A DNA stretch of 64,000 nucleotides. Origin: Dactylonectria macrodidyma. Its lineage: Eukaryota; Ascomycota; Sordariomycetes; Hypocreales; Nectriaceae. The position numbers were made by a program, and so were the translations under genes. Within the stretch, counting starts at the first letter, position 1. Each line of letters opens with the position of its first letter. A model generated the notes under the pieces. It worked only from the letters and a program-made list of their open reading frames with translations, was not told where the DNA came from and did no database searches. This document shows positions 45,028 to 60,783 of the stretch, piece after piece. The stretch lies in the NCBI GenBank assembly GCA_020744425.1, contig JAGMUV010000001.1, forward strand, positions 4,526,001 through 4,590,000. Direction: 5' to 3'.

Positions 45028-48000
45028 ATATTATAATTAAAATAAAAGGTTTGCAATCCCCGGGGTGATGCCCAGTTGAGTTTTTTCTTCTCGCGCCACC
45101 AGCTTAAAAGTCACCCGGGCTGTCGCTCACCTGAGATATAGAAGAATGACGGCTCGCGCGGCTTTGGAATCCTGTGGCTCTGTGACTTAATACCCCGCCA
45201 GATGCGAAGTTTGCTCAAATTGTTGACGGATGATGGTCGACAGTGTGCCAGGTTTTCATGTCGCGCGACTCGATTCCCACGTCTGACAAGCTGTACCGAC
45301 TCAAAAAGATCGAAGCCGTACGCCTTTTTGCGTGAAAAAGAAAGAAAAAAAGTTCCGTTACTACACGGTACTGAAATTGGCCCCTCATGCATCACTGAGA
45401 TCGCCAAAGACAATTGTGTGCAGACAGCTAAATCCCAGGTCATAGGGGCGAGACCACCGACGTAGGCCTCGCAGAGCACCAGCGGTGCGTCTCACAAGCC
45501 ATCACCAAAAGAACCGCCTACTGAGCACTCAATGCACTCAACCTGGCTTCGAACCAAGATGTAGATAGGATTGCCTGGACTAGGGAGGCATTCTAGGAGT
45601 AATTTCATGCCGCGTGCACCAGAAGGACCTGTAGCGTCGGCAGGGCTGGCTTGTGTAGGTAGCGTACGGAATTCACTACTACAAGCTGGCTGGTGTAAGC
45701 TTAGAACAACATCTCGACCACCGACAGGACTGGTGATGGTTCCTACGAGGCTCGAACTGCCCGTTTAACATCTTTGCTAGCCTTTAGTGCCTTGGATTTC
45801 ACCATGGGCGAGTCTGTCTCCCTGTATTTCCCATATAGCACTCAGCTGGAACGCCCAGACTCATCAGATAGCCTCCGAGCCTTGACCATTGCATTTTTGC
45901 TAACGACCTGTATGCTGTGGGATGTTTTGAGCCAAGCCTTGTCTTTCAATAATTAAGCACAATATCGTTGCTCGTCTATGACTTCCCAGAGGTATTGAAC
46001 CCTGATCCCGTTCAGCCTGCTCTACCGTCCAGAGCTCCGACTTGTCCGATAAGGAGAGGATCATCACCATCTTGATCGCACCTCGCCCGACACAAACTGC
46101 GTGAGATCTATCTCAGAAATACACATATGGGTAAGCTAATGGACTGTCTGGGTCTCTCTGAAGCCGCAGAAAGTAACAAATTATTGCTAAATCAGTCTAC
46201 TTGTACCAATCTACCTAGTCGTGAAGCTCCCCAACGCTCTCAATAATTATTCCTAGGTGTTACGTAACGCTGAACACACCATACCAGGATCTTACTTACC
46301 TACATAGCTAAATGGTAGATGCAGGCGCGAGGTTGTAGGACCGGCGGCTAATATGGCGATGTGACACTTCCTCATGCCATATCGACAACTCCCACGGCAG
46401 TCACTACGGCTCCGTCCCCGGTAATCCACACAGTAAGGATTCCTTATGCGATTGAAACGGTGTTTCGGATGACAGTAATCCGCAATAAACAGAACCTTTG
46501 CCTCATTCCGACTGGCGTTGTGCCTACGGTGCTAGAGTAGGCAAGGGGGACAGCTAGAGGGAATGCGATGTACGTAGGCAGAGGCGCAGTAAACAACCGA
46601 GAGACGCAGAGGGCGAGAATGGGAGACCTACGCGCGCGGGGTCGGCTAAGACAAGAGAGAGAATGGGCAAAGGTGATGAGTTACATCCTCCCCGCGACTC
46701 AAAGAGCCGCCGCTGCCGCGGCGAAATTGTCATCCTCTGTTCTCTGCGCTCCCCCTTCCGCCCCGAACCATTCAAAGACCTGAGCGATCCCTCATCGGGG
46801 CTTGATCGTAAATTACTATGCGTCTAATGCTAACACTTGTGTCAGTTAGGTGGACAGGAAGTGGCGGGATGGCGGGAGATGGGCAGGTAAGGGAGTATGC
46901 CTTGACGATCTCAAGGACGCTGGTGCAGGTAGGTAGCGGTGGCTGGTTTGATATGGTGAAATCTGATTATTACCCGAGAAAGGTGCCCGGCGAGCCATTT
47001 TGATGTGGTAGACATTCGGATGACAGATGCTCATTGCTCTGCAGTTGCAAATGACGCCCTCTTGGCGGCCATGGCCAGCTCCAAAATGCGACCTCATCAC
47101 CTCCAAACGTGCGGGGCCAGTTGAACATGTCCAACTTTGAGCTCCCCTAGCGAGGCTGCTTTACTGGGAGGCCCCCCTCCCCCGGTTCTGTGTTGAGGGA
47201 TAACGAGTTTTATGATTTTATGCTTATTCCATAGAGAAATACTCTGGTGTGATTTCCGTCTAAGTCGATTGCTTCCAGGCCTCCCCCCAAAAGTGGGCCA
47301 GTAGGGGGACGCCGGGCGGCTTTCAACACTGATCAGGCAATCAAGCAACTCGGCTGGCTGGAGACTCAACAGGCCAACGATTAGCAAAACGCCGCCGAAC
47401 TAACCAACCATCGCTCGGAGATCTCGACACCGTCTTGCGGATCTCCTGCGAGTGAACATCCTGGGGCACTAGTTGGAAGGCATCTGCTGGAGGGCATCTT
47501 CTTTGAGGGCATCTTCCTGGAGGGCATGCCATCCCCCGCAAGACCCAGGGCATGCATGACGCACGACCATTACGCCCCTTACCCACCGAGTCCTCGTCAA
47601 TGTGGAGGATAGAGTCTTCCGTTATTATTGAGAGTCAGGGAGGGCAGGCCGCCTCCGGGATCAGATCGGCCTAGGGCCAGTTTGAGGGCACGAGTATCAA
47701 AATGAAGAGCAGCTGAAGTGCACGGTGCTCGATCTGGATACAAGCAGTCCAAGCCCACGATCGGGCGAAGGACTGTAGCTTCGTATTCACGGCGAGTCCC
47801 GTAACCAGGAAGGCGGTCGCAGGCCTCCTTGCATGCCATCGTTGCCGCCTCATCCTCTCAACGGCCGAATCCACCTTGGCAGCTGCAAGAATGATAGGTA
47901 GTATTTGCTAGCTCTGTAGCGTAGGACGTTTAGGGAAGGGCTGATTCAGGTTCAGATGCCTGAGATGTGTCACTTGTTGAGGAGATGAGCAGGATTATCT

Positions 48001-48758
48001 AGGTAATAAGCCACAATGGAGCCTTGCTGCTGTTGTTCGGCTGGTGGTATTGAGTTGCATTGTTTTCGCTTCTTTGATTGGACAGTATTCGCGATCACGA
48101 TCTGCAGATGACCGGTATGCGGCACCCGGCAGGTGCCTAGGTATAGTACCTAAGGTAGGCTGGTTTTCTAGGTGCATGCTGGTATTGTTTGCTTGGATGT
48201 TGAAGCTCGCAGGTTAAGACATGCAGCTGTGGGCGCTCACTTGCTGCTGATATTGAGACAGTGAGCGGCGCCATACTAAAGCCGGAGTACCTATAGGCCG
48301 CACATCTTAAATGGACTAGTGCTCATGTAGGGCGCAGGATATAAAGGTGTTTATAGGTCTCCCTTGACCGGGCTGCAGCAGAGAAACACCTGAGGTCTTG
48401 GAAGATAGTCTAGTGATTGTGGCTTTCCTGGAAGCTGGAGACCCAAAAAGCAAAATCCACACGGGGTTGATCTAGTATACTAATGTCACCCACTATTGCT
48501 GTCATTGTCTCACCCTTCACCGAGTCCTCTTCAAACGCATTATCCCTGCTAGTTCTGGAGCGCCCACGCGTCTCCGACTAGCTGGGCGGCTTCGGCATAT
48601 GGCTGCAGTTGCATTAACAGAGCACGTAGTTCTGGTGAACTGCGGCTGAAGGCCGTTTTAAGCACCAGGCTGCCCAGGCGTACCACTGCCTTCTTTCACA
48701 TTGGTTTGCAAACACTCCAAAGATGACATTCCAGCTCTCGTTGTAGACCGGAATACCT
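45028..48758. other. 3.7-kb gene-poor stretch
   Basis: No supported gene. Holds AT-rich sequence at 45018-45050, unrelated short frames, an uneven repeat of GGCATCTTC-type units (47479-47528) and, at the right end, the promoter of the 966-aa gene. tRNA-like T-loop matches near 45545 and 45755 did not fold (see rejected items). Confidence 0.45.
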
Positions 48759-51700
48759 ATGGATTCGAATATACACCCGTTCATCTCCGGCCAAGGCATG
48801 GATCCGCCTCCCAAAAGGCAGCGCGTAACCAGAGAGACTTGGGTCGGAGAACCTGTAAGTGTAACGCATTGAAGCTTTTGCTTGTTGCTAACATATGTCC
48901 ACAATCCAGAGTACCCTTGAGGAATCCCCGACCAGAAGAGTGACATGGGCGGTTCAACTGAATATGAACGATGGCGTCGACCCCTCTGAGATATTTTCTA
49001 TCTTTCAGTACCAGCTCAGCCGAGATAATCGAATATTGATCAAGGGGGCTGCATTCTTTAGTAGCGGACGCATCTTCACCATTGAAAAGACTACTGTATT
49101 ACAGCTTGGTTTCCTTTTCCGATTCAACGATCTCCAACCTCTTTCACACAATTACGACATCCAGAGCTACTGGTGTGGTGACTATAAGATGTAAATTGTA
49201 AGTCTCTGAACCGTTAGCCAACTGCTTCTAGCCTCCATCTAGACATCTGAGGTTTTACCCACCGGTAGAGTTTGCCAACGACTTCCCTCTGGATCCTGAT
49301 AACACCCGAACCGTGGCTATTTTTGCTGCATCTGATCAATTCGTGGACGTCCACCGCTGGAACAAGAACCAGTGGGTTGAGATGGGAGGCGCAACCGAGC
49401 TCGACCCCGGCAATCGACCAATCAGAGTGTGGTACATTGACATGCCAACAGAAATGCGCGAGAGTACTACTCTCTGCTTTTGTTCCGTGAAACGTCAAGT
49501 AATGTCGCGGCCACCTGGATATCGCTTCCTTCCTAATCTCCAAATGTCTCCCATATCGGGGAACCAGTCTCTCAGAAATCAGTATGTAACATCATCTTCC
49601 TTGAGCTATGGATGCCGTCGTTTACTAACAATCTCAAGACAGCCATCTGCCAACGGTCAGACTCCAGGACCTGGATCAACTTTCACAGGTGGACAAGCCC
49701 AATCTGGAGAGTCAAGCACACCAACCGGGGGTGCCGGGCCGTGTCCAAACTGCTGCGACGGACCATGGCATGCCCGTCTTTCCCTTCCTTCGGCTGCAGC
49801 TTTGGCGAGCCAGAACTCTGCCATGTCACTCCCCGCAAACGGCCATGACGCTCGGAACCCTAGCCAGCCAAGCCGTGAAGATGGTGGCATCGCCAGCTCG
49901 ACACGCACGTTAATTGGCAGCGGTAACGTGGTGGGAGAACACCTCAGTTCCGGGAGCGATTTGGAGGCCACAGCCCCAGGGGCGACAGGAGCTGGCGGGT
50001 ATGTGAAAGCAGCCAAGTATTTGCAGCAGCTACTAACTCTCCAAAGGCTAGGTTCTGCACAACTTCACAGACCCGAACAGGCTGAGGATGCTTCTTGTCA
50101 ATCCGACCACGGTAGCCCGGCCGATGACTGGGGCCAATACCTCCAACAATCCCCAATACACGAACCAGTCGACGATTTCGAGGATGACTCTACATCCGGC
50201 CGACAAGGTGGTATCGCCGCTTCCCCTTCTCTCCCAGTCTCTACGAGTACTTTTCCCAGTGAGGGAGTGATGCCTCCAAGCCATGGCCAACAAGGTGATA
50301 GCGCCATTTTCCCTTCTCCGCCAGTGTCTATCTGTACCTCTTTCAGGGAGGGGACGATGCCTCCTAACCATGGCCTACGAGGTGATATGGGCGCGTTTCC
50401 CCCTTCTCCATCTGTGTCTACAGGCACTTCTTTCAGGGAACGAACAATGCCTCCTAACCATGGCCCACGAGGTGATATGGGCTGTTTCCCCCCTTCTCCG
50501 CCAGTATCTACGAGCGCCTATTATCCGGGGAGAACAATGCCTCCAAATTCTGGCCGCCAAGGTGATTTCACCCTTTTCCTTCCTCCGCCCTTGCCTACGG
50601 GTACATATTACACGGAGGGAACAATGCCCCCAAACTCTGGTCATCAAGGTGACTTCGTCCCTTTCCCTTCTCCGTCTGTGTCTACCGGCACCTATTACGG
50701 AGAGGGAACAATGGCAATGCCCCCAGACTATGGCCAGCTCGGGATTGCAACCCAAGGACAGGGGCAAGTCAATATCAATCACTGGCAGGCGTCCCACCTC
50801 TCCCAGGGTTTCAACCATCTGCAGCACGACCAACTCCAGAGCAATGGATATGGGAATGACTATCAGAAGTAAGGTCCCGCTCGTATTGAAGAAGAACATG
50901 AACTCTAACCTCTCTAGTTCATCGGAATTCTTTCCACCGAATCCAGTCGCAGAGCAGAGGCTTGGTGAAGACATCCAAGGCGCAGTGCTCACCCACTCCT
51001 CTGATCAAGATGCAGGGATTTATATGGAAGCAACAGCGAATTCTACTTCGGTGCCAATGTGTCCCGAGATTTGGGGGTTTGACGATGAGTCGTACACCGA
51101 TTTCCAGCATCTAACACCAGATTGGTGCGATAACCTAACGGTCGAAGAATCCTTCCGAGAATTCTTTTCTGCTGGTCCTTGCCCTGGGACGGCAGAAGTA
51201 TATCAACTGCCTGACCTTCAAATCCAAATCCAGGCAGGGCAGCCTCCGCATATTTTTCTCCCTACCCTTGAACCGCCTGGATACACCAACAATTCGCCCG
51301 AACCCGGTCAGGCAAATCCCCTCGCTCCCTTTTCCTCCCCGCTCATGTCTAGTAATGGCGGCAAAAGAAAGACAGAGACACCCATAGCGCCTAAAGCGCC
51401 TGATGATCTGAGCAAACAAGGATGCAGGGTGGATCTAGGAATTAGACGGACTCTAGAACGCAATAAGACGTTCAAGTTCGTTCAGGATGAACACCGCCCG
51501 GCTGGTAATGCAAACCCGGCTTCTGGTACATGGCGAGAAACAACTCTACCAAAATACAAGGTGAAGCAGGGGGGCGAAAAGCCCAAGCCACTGCCAGCAG
51601 CGTAAGCCACCACCCCCCTTCTTTCCCCCCCGCTGAGCGTTTTCCTAGGCCAAAGTTCAAGAGACGGCACGCCAAGAGCGTCGAATACTTCTTTCGTAAA

Positions 51701-52016
51701 AACATGTCAGTAGAGGGAATTGTCACAGCTTTGTCGGAAGCACCCGAACAAGAGGTTCGCGATGAATACGAACACATTCGGTATGTTTCCTGAGTGAATC
51801 CTTGGTGGTTGTAACTAACATCTTGAAAGACAACCTAGGGGCTCTCTGAATGCGGAGGAATCGATCGAGCGTTTCCTCCGACAGAGAGTTCAGCGACGAT
51901 GGCAGGATGTTCGGAAGCATTGGCCCGGTATTGGCGTGACTTCGTTTGAGGGATTGTGCATTCGTGTTAAGACCCGTTTGTCTGCGACGGAGGAATGGTC
52001 TCGCGTGGTATTTTAA
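48759..52016 (+). CDS. orphan repeat-containing protein (966 aa), eight exons
   Basis: Exons are 48759-48854, 48910-49190, 49243-49581, 49639-49998, 50047-50868, 50918-51601, 51649-51780 and 51830-52016. All introns are 47-57 bp, several with perfect TACTAAC branch points. The frame is complete, and the start is fixed by an in-frame TAG just upstream. The N-terminal 200 residues look folded (TRRVTWAVQLNMNDGVD, YDIQSYWCGDYK, FANDFPLDPDNTRTVAIFAA). A Ser/Gly/Pro-rich middle follows, then six repeats of about 30 aa with a core MPPNHG/SG-x-x-GD (residues about 416-590). An acidic region (EIWGFDDESYTDFQHL) comes next. The basic C-terminus (KFKRRHAKSVEYFFRKN to QRRWQDVRKHWPGIG) may bind nucleic acid. 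I recognise no family. The mix of folded head, acidic patch and basic tail would fit a nuclear regulator, but that is inference. Confidence 0.72.
50215..50740 (+). repeat. coding minisatellite, six units of 87-93 bp
   Basis: The ATGCCTCC/ATGCCCCC core recurs at 50270, 50357, 50447, 50537, 50624 and 50717, so spacing is 87, 90, 90, 87 and 93 bp, all multiples of three. Each unit encodes about 30 aa: SP-x-VST-x-T-x(4)-EG-TMPPN-x-G-x-x-GD. The repeats also keep a second frame open, which explains a long overlapping frame. Confidence 0.9.
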
Positions 52017-55000
52017 GTCGAGTTACCAACAGGCCGTGTGGAGCTTTTGGTTTGATACGCTGGCTGGTGTAACTGGGCTTGGATATCAGCATAGGTAGCC
52101 TGGTCTTCTGGTTTCAACGGGATGTGGTTTCTTGCCAAACGAAACCTGACGAGGCATGTCGGTTCCCAGGCAGGGACATTGCTCCTAGCTGGTTCGCCTA
52201 TGGCGATCGAGCACTTTGCTACCAATATATATAATCTTGCAGAGTTTGACATTTTCCACTGTTAAAGAGATCATGAATGCGCGTGGAGCCTTAAGCACCA
52301 TGATCACCCGGGGGCATTCTGTGAAGTTTGAATGAAGTGCCGGTTGAAGACCCATCTCCAATTTCCGAGAGAGACCACTCCAGTGCAAGGTCAAAAGGCA
52401 CCGGGTCGGATCGAATCGGTTCCCAGCTGTTAGATTGGAATGCATCGTGGACTGATGGTTAGCCTGTGCGGAGGATGGAGTATTCGATGGCGAAACCTAG
52501 GAGCCCCTCAAAACACACTCACCACTGCGAGAGAATAAAGAGTCAACAAGACGGCTGATGCCAACCATTCACCTCTTAAAGTGATGGCATCGGAACCTAT
52601 CCAGGGCTAAGGGCAAACAAAAGACGGAGACTCGAGGCTAGAGCGGCGAAAAACTTCGCCCCGACACCACGCCAGAGCCAAATGAGAACAATGTCGGCGA
52701 CGATCGATCCAGCATATCGCTCGCTTGTGATCATGAAAAGAGGCTCCCGTTGAGTCCCAGTCATCGCGACGTGCAGCTCGCACAAAACGGTGCCCGGAGC
52801 GGATCCAAGGCCCGGGGGGCCGGCTCAAAGAAGACCGGTTCACTCGCTTGAACACTTGGGCAGCGACACCAGCTCCTCGACCGCTTGGTCTCTGCTAGAA
52901 CCTTCCCCTTCCCACTGAGACATGCCCATTCGAATTCATCGGTTCTGGGGATTATCCAGGTAGATGTTCGCGCTGCCGTCTCGTCGTGCCTTGAAGATGA
53001 TGAACCGTGTACTGGGATTGTCTTCTGGTGTCAGTTTCTCCCTCATAATCGGCCTCAGGATCTCTGGCATTATCCAAGGCAGCTTCAGCTTGAGTGTAGA
53101 ACCAGGCGTTTGTGACCGCTGGTGGTAGTGTGTTCGTCGGGCATACGTTGGACTAGTTCTTCAGGCTCTAAGGCGAAGATGTCTCGAGCAGGCTGGGCAG
53201 GGTCTTCGCTAAAAGCGGCCTTGCCATTCCGTCCGCGACATCTTCGCCATCACCCATTTCGCCATCGCCGTCCTCCACTTCAGCTTATTAACTAGCGATA
53301 AGCTTATTGGTATGGCTCCCTTCGTAGTCCATGGTTTGGGGTTGGTGGGGGCTGCCAGTGTCGTGGCTTGATCATCTGCCTCTTAATGAGCTTGGCAGAA
53401 TGCCGTGATTGAGACCGATGTTTTCGCAACATCTCGTGGGGGAGGGGAGGAGGGGGAAATGCCTCGTTCTCGACTGCATCGACAGCTTGGGTGCGTCGCT
53501 TCGGACCATCGGCAGGCACCTTTGAGCGGGCGGACTTTGCATCATGTCGCTGCAGCGCGGGTGTCGCGATGGGGTCGAATCGATGGCGAATATTCCTTAG
53601 AGATGATGTGTGCATCAGTAGCGCCAGATTTCCAGTGAGCTTTTCCTCCTTTGGCCTTGCCTTTGCCACATCCCACGTTCTGGTGGTGTGGAGGTGCCTC
53701 GGCTGCCGCTACCGCGTCGACCTTATTGGCGGGACTCGGGGAGTTTGACGATGGCTTCAAGCTTTCGAGTTTGTCCTGCGATGAAGACGGGCTTTCCGTG
53801 CAGAAAAGCGTCATGGTCAGTCACGACAGCCCATCGCCTGCCAAGACACTCCATTCTAACTCCATTCTAGCGGGCTAGACCGTCATGTGGTCGTGATAGC
53901 CGCTAAGTCAATCGTTTGATCACCGCGCAAAGCGAGGCGGAGGAGTTGACGTTGGGTAACAGTAAGCTGAAGAGCGGGATAGGTGCCCACCTTTATGACC
54001 AAGACGCTGGCGATGCGATTGGGGCATTGGAGTGGACATTGCTGCACCTCTGTTGGCTCAGTGAGCATTTTACGCAAGAGGCATTTGCAATCCATTGTTG
54101 CTTTGCGCGAGGTGGTTGTTTCTGTTTTTGGACCGCACCTGCACCTTCATGGCACTAGCCGAAGCCGGCCCGCGAATGATACAACACGGCGCATGGTGGG
54201 CTTGAACCCGCCACTGATCGACAAAAATATTTTGCAAAAAACATCACAAGGTAAAAATTGTCCCCCCGAAGAGGCCACCAGTCTCAGTTGATACTTACAT
54301 CCAATTTACCATCAGCAGAGAAATTGGCATTGCATCATCTGTCCACGACTACTCGTGTGTTGGGACCACCAAACGCGCGGCTCTAGGGAGCTCTAATGAG
54401 CCGAGTACGTAGTGAACCCGCAACTTGCGTACCAGGTTCCGGTTTGGGGCTTTGAATCAACGTCAGACTGAAGCTCCCCCTGGAACGGAAGGCTGGGACA
54501 GTTTAATCTATGCCAGGCAGCCTGGAGCGGCAGCAAGTGTGCCATCACAATCAAACATCAAGCCGTGGCTTACGTTGGCGAGGGTCCAATCGCTGCCCAT
54601 GGCACTCCCTATCAAGGATGTCTGAGGAGCGTACGTACCTACCTTAGTTGAACGCGCCCCCTCATGTGCGGATCGTGAACCCGTGCTGCAGTCCTGGACG
54701 GGGAGTCTTGATATGTGTTGCGTGGCGGTGGTCGGGGAGGTCGGGGAGTTGAAACTGACCATGATAGAACCCGTTGAAATACATTAAGTTTGATAGACAA
54801 ACATCCTGAGTCGATAAAGCAGTGGGAGTGAGGGGATGACTAAGGGGCGTTGGTGTTTTGAATGGGGACTTTGGGCAGGGAAGAGGCCCTGAATCATGAT
54901 GGAGCCGCTGGACCCTGGGACCTGGAGCACCACGGGCGATCGCCCGACAGCCGCGCAGTTTGGGGACCACCGCTAATCGGCGGCTCGCGACGGCACCGAG

Positions 55001-56081
55001 ACGCAAGGCTACACGATGGCATCACGAGTGCGAGACTCGCTAACGAGGCTAAATTATCTCCCATAAGAGAAACAACAAGCCGCTTTGAAGAGGTATTTCT
55101 GCCTCTTTCTCCCCCCATTGTTTCAACCGCCACAGTTGCAGAAAATGGGACGCAGAGGTTTCTGCACGCCCACGGCTCGCCAGGGGATGGTGCCACGCCA
55201 CCACTTGGCCACAGCCTCCCACATGCCAGGTACAGCACCGCGAAAGCGTCCTCTTAGCGAGTGGGTGCCGGCCCGCGCAAGGGCCTTGGAGGGTAGCATC
55301 CATGGCTGGTTCCAGGGGATGATGGGAGGAGGCTTGTGGCTGCTCGGGGAGTATTATTATGGCCCATGTAGTGGGTGGTAGCTGTCCCTCTCCGCGTACT
55401 GATGACGACTCGGTCCAGGAGAGCGACGGTCCGTAGGTGTGTGTACCTTGCCGATCATCCTTGGTGCGCCTGGCCGCGAACCCCCCAGCAACGCCATGAA
55501 CTGTCCTTAGTAGGAGAGTTCCATGCCATCAACTCATGGTCAATTTACGTATCATGCAACGGCGTAGTATGTGCTCCGGTCCTAGAAGCGCCCATGGTCC
55601 TCCGCGGAGGTCAGCCAGCCGGTTTTGTCTTCGCGCCCTCGTCGCCATCGAGCAGCAGCGATGCTCCGAAGCTCTTAGTGCAGACCATGGGCCAAAGGAC
55701 ACCCGTTCATTGGCCTTGAGGGCCGTCGGGCGGCATGTATAAGCCTCAAGTCCCGAGCACGTCATCGCCAGAACCCCATCTTTTTTTTTTCTTTCCTCGG
55801 GGCGACGGTGAGGATGGGAGAGAAATGGTCCCCGTCAACGGAACTGTGTCGTATGGCACAGAATGGGATTCGTCCGCCCACGCCCTCGCTCGCGCTTCAC
55901 GCCCGCGCGGCGGCGGCGTCACTCATGGCATGGCCTTGCCATGGCCACGCAATTTTTTATTCCCTCCCCCCAGCAAGTGTCAGTTCTAAGCAGGGAAGAG
56001 GTTGAGGGAGGGTGCCGGTAGTACGTCCAGTACATGCAGTAGAAGATGATAAATCAGGATAAATCATGGGCCCCTCGCCGT
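52017..56081. other. 4-kb gene-poor stretch
   Basis: No supported gene. Frames at 53304-53814 (minus), 54862-55257 and 55375-55719 (plus) overlap others and have no protein-like pattern. A T-run lies at 55781-55790. The right end leads into the ATP sulfurylase promoter. Confidence 0.45.
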
Positions 56082-58422
<2,341 letters not shown>

Positions 58423-60783
58423 AGGATTCGTCGTATGCGACGAATGGCGACAAACTTGGCCCGACTCGAGTTCGAGTCGGCTTCAAATTCGGAGTACTTG
58501 CTTGATTGACGTCCATATCGCGAGACTGCCGAGGCGGCGTGTTTTCTGCAGCACAAGTTATATACGGATTGGCGTTTTTGACAGAAGGCGAAAAAGAATT
58601 GGGCGAATGATTGACGGATGGACATGCTGCAAACCACGGGTTGAACCGGGTTTGTTCAACAACAGCAGGGCATGCATGAGTAGAATAGCTTGCCTTTGGT
58701 GAGCGGACCTGAAAGAGAAGGATTTGGTAGAATTAAGACAGAGATAGACCTCTCTACGACACAAATAAGAGTGATTTCATGAACAAACCAATGATACTAC
58801 GTATACAATGCCTTGGTCTGAGACTGCTTTCCAGAGTTGATTGACCGGCAACCGGCCGCCACATGTGACATCTGTCTCGACGACGCCTATCGCGATTGCT
58901 TCTGATCTAGTACCGACCTAGGTAGCCGATGCGGCTCAGATTGCATCGGCGCGGTCTTAGCCCTCGGGCTGTTTCCCAGTTGCCTAATAAACTTATCAAT
59001 TTCATATCTCCGGGTATTACCTACACCCTGAATAGCATGTGCCTCTACCTGACCGACTATGGTTGGGTTTTTTGGGAGCCAAAGTGACTTGCTCGTGCAT
59101 GGATGCTGAAGAGGATCAAAGTGGGGAGAGTTGGGCATCGATCGCCAACGGCGGCACTGGAAACTCTCTGGGAACTCGTTAGAAGGTCAAAGACGTCGGC
59201 ATACGAGAGATGGCCTTCGGGTAGTCATCTTGGTGACGGGGGCACAGCCGGTTCCTGGTCGCGCGAGGGATGCATTGCGTGGCACGCGCTGTGTCGGCAG
59301 AATCAGCGGTGTCTCTGCAACTAACGGGCTGGGATCCATGTTGAAAGGTTCACTGCTTGGTCTGTTCGGTCTGCACTGGGTTCTGAGCTGTAAGAACGGG
59401 GCCACGGATGTCATGCTGATTGATGCCCGGTTGAGAAATCATTTTGGGGCATTGATTTATCGGTCGCGTCTGAGTCACGGTGCTGATGGGTTTGCGAAGA
59501 TGAAGACGCACGGTAGACAAGTCCAACAGCCGGCCGTTGAATCGATGCAGGATCGTATCCATCTCCATGCCCATGCCCATGCCCACGGCTCATCCCCCAT
59601 CGTGCCCGACCGATCACATCCCCGCTCCATCCATGCGTTTCTTCACCAGGCTGGCGGCTAGTCGCTCAGATGGGTTGGCTGACTGACCAACTGGTTGGGC
59701 ACGGAGTGCTCCAGCACCTGTGGAGTCATGCCCCATCCCCACTGGAAGAGCCCGACTGGTGCCAGGACCGGTCGTGGTTGCCGTGCCGGCGGGGAGACCT
59801 GTACTATGTATGCCCTGCGCCCCTCCCCTGTAGTCGTGGCCCTTTGACCCTTTGACACCCACCAACTACCAGTTACAGGCGGTCTTTAGCAGGGGACCTG
59901 CCCACTGCAGCGCCTGTCGCTCTGCAGCCGGGTACCTACCGGGCGGAGCACCAGCTCATGCCGTGCGCTGTGCTGCGTTGTGCTTGCGAGACTCTGGTGT
60001 CACATCCTCATCAAGGAGGGATGAGAAGAGGGCTGTATGGATGGGTGGGTTGAATAAATGGATGAGCTCGATGTGAGAGGATAGGATGGGTGGGATGGTG
60101 GGTGCATGGCCACCTCATGACGACGAAGCTGAACCTGGTAGTTGCACATTCCTCATTCACAGCCATTTTTATCATCGTCGTCATCATCGCCATCCATGCT
60201 TTGATTCATCGACATCCCTCCTCTGATACAGCTTGTATCAAAGACAAGTAATCGAATCTTCCTCCTTTTCCTTGTCCGTCTCCCGCCTCCTGCTTCCCTC
60301 CGCAACTCTGTCCGGCCCCACCGCCCGTCGGAATTCATCACTTCGTTAACAACCGAGTTCCATTTTTTTTCTCCGTCTCGAAATCCGCTGGCTGGGGAGT
60401 TAGCGGCCACGAAGTCGCCTGAACTGGTACCCATTTTACCGGCCTTTTCTAATTCTAGGTGGTCCCTAGTACACTTTGAGTGGCCTGGAGCCCGAGCTGG
60501 CTAGTGACCCAGCCCCGACAGGCAACCACAAGGACCGCCAGAAAGCTCAAGCCTCATCAGTCTGGACCTTCCTTCCAGCAACCAACCGACTATCCCCTCA
60601 CGTCACCTTACTTTTCGTCCTAACTTCGCTTTCGCCTCGGCATCATAAATCACCCATTCTCTTCGTCGCTATACTCCACCATACTACCGAATACCTCAGC
60701 TTCACCTGCATCTGTCCAGTCGCCTTTGCTAAACACCACCGACGGACCCATTCCAACGTGCTTCCTCCCCCCCATGGTCCACC
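58423..60783. other. intergenic between ATP sulfurylase and the 908-aa gene
   Basis: About 2.4 kb with no supportable gene. A short CATGCC repeat lies at 59565-59585. The last several hundred bases are CT-rich and are probably the promoter and leader of the 908-aa gene. Confidence 0.45.

Noticed and set aside
45541..45606. tRNA-like T-loop (GGTTCGAAGCC on the minus strand)
   Set aside because: The upstream sequence gives no D-arm, anticodon stem or acceptor stem pairing at the right distance.
45745..45765. GTTCGAGCC T-loop match on the minus strand
   Set aside because: No cloverleaf could be drawn around it.
50283..51605. 440-codon frame overlapping the repeat region of the 966-aa gene
   Set aside because: Repeat units are multiples of three, so a second frame stays open. 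From 50918 it coincides with the true exon 6; before that it is a shadow.
53304..53814. Two overlapping minus-strand frames of 121 and 90 codons
   Set aside because: No conserved-looking blocks, and no splice model joining them was convincing.
54192..54216. tRNA-like GGGTTCAAGCCC on the minus strand
   Set aside because: T-stem mismatches and no acceptor stem or A-box; upstream sequence is T-rich and unstructured.
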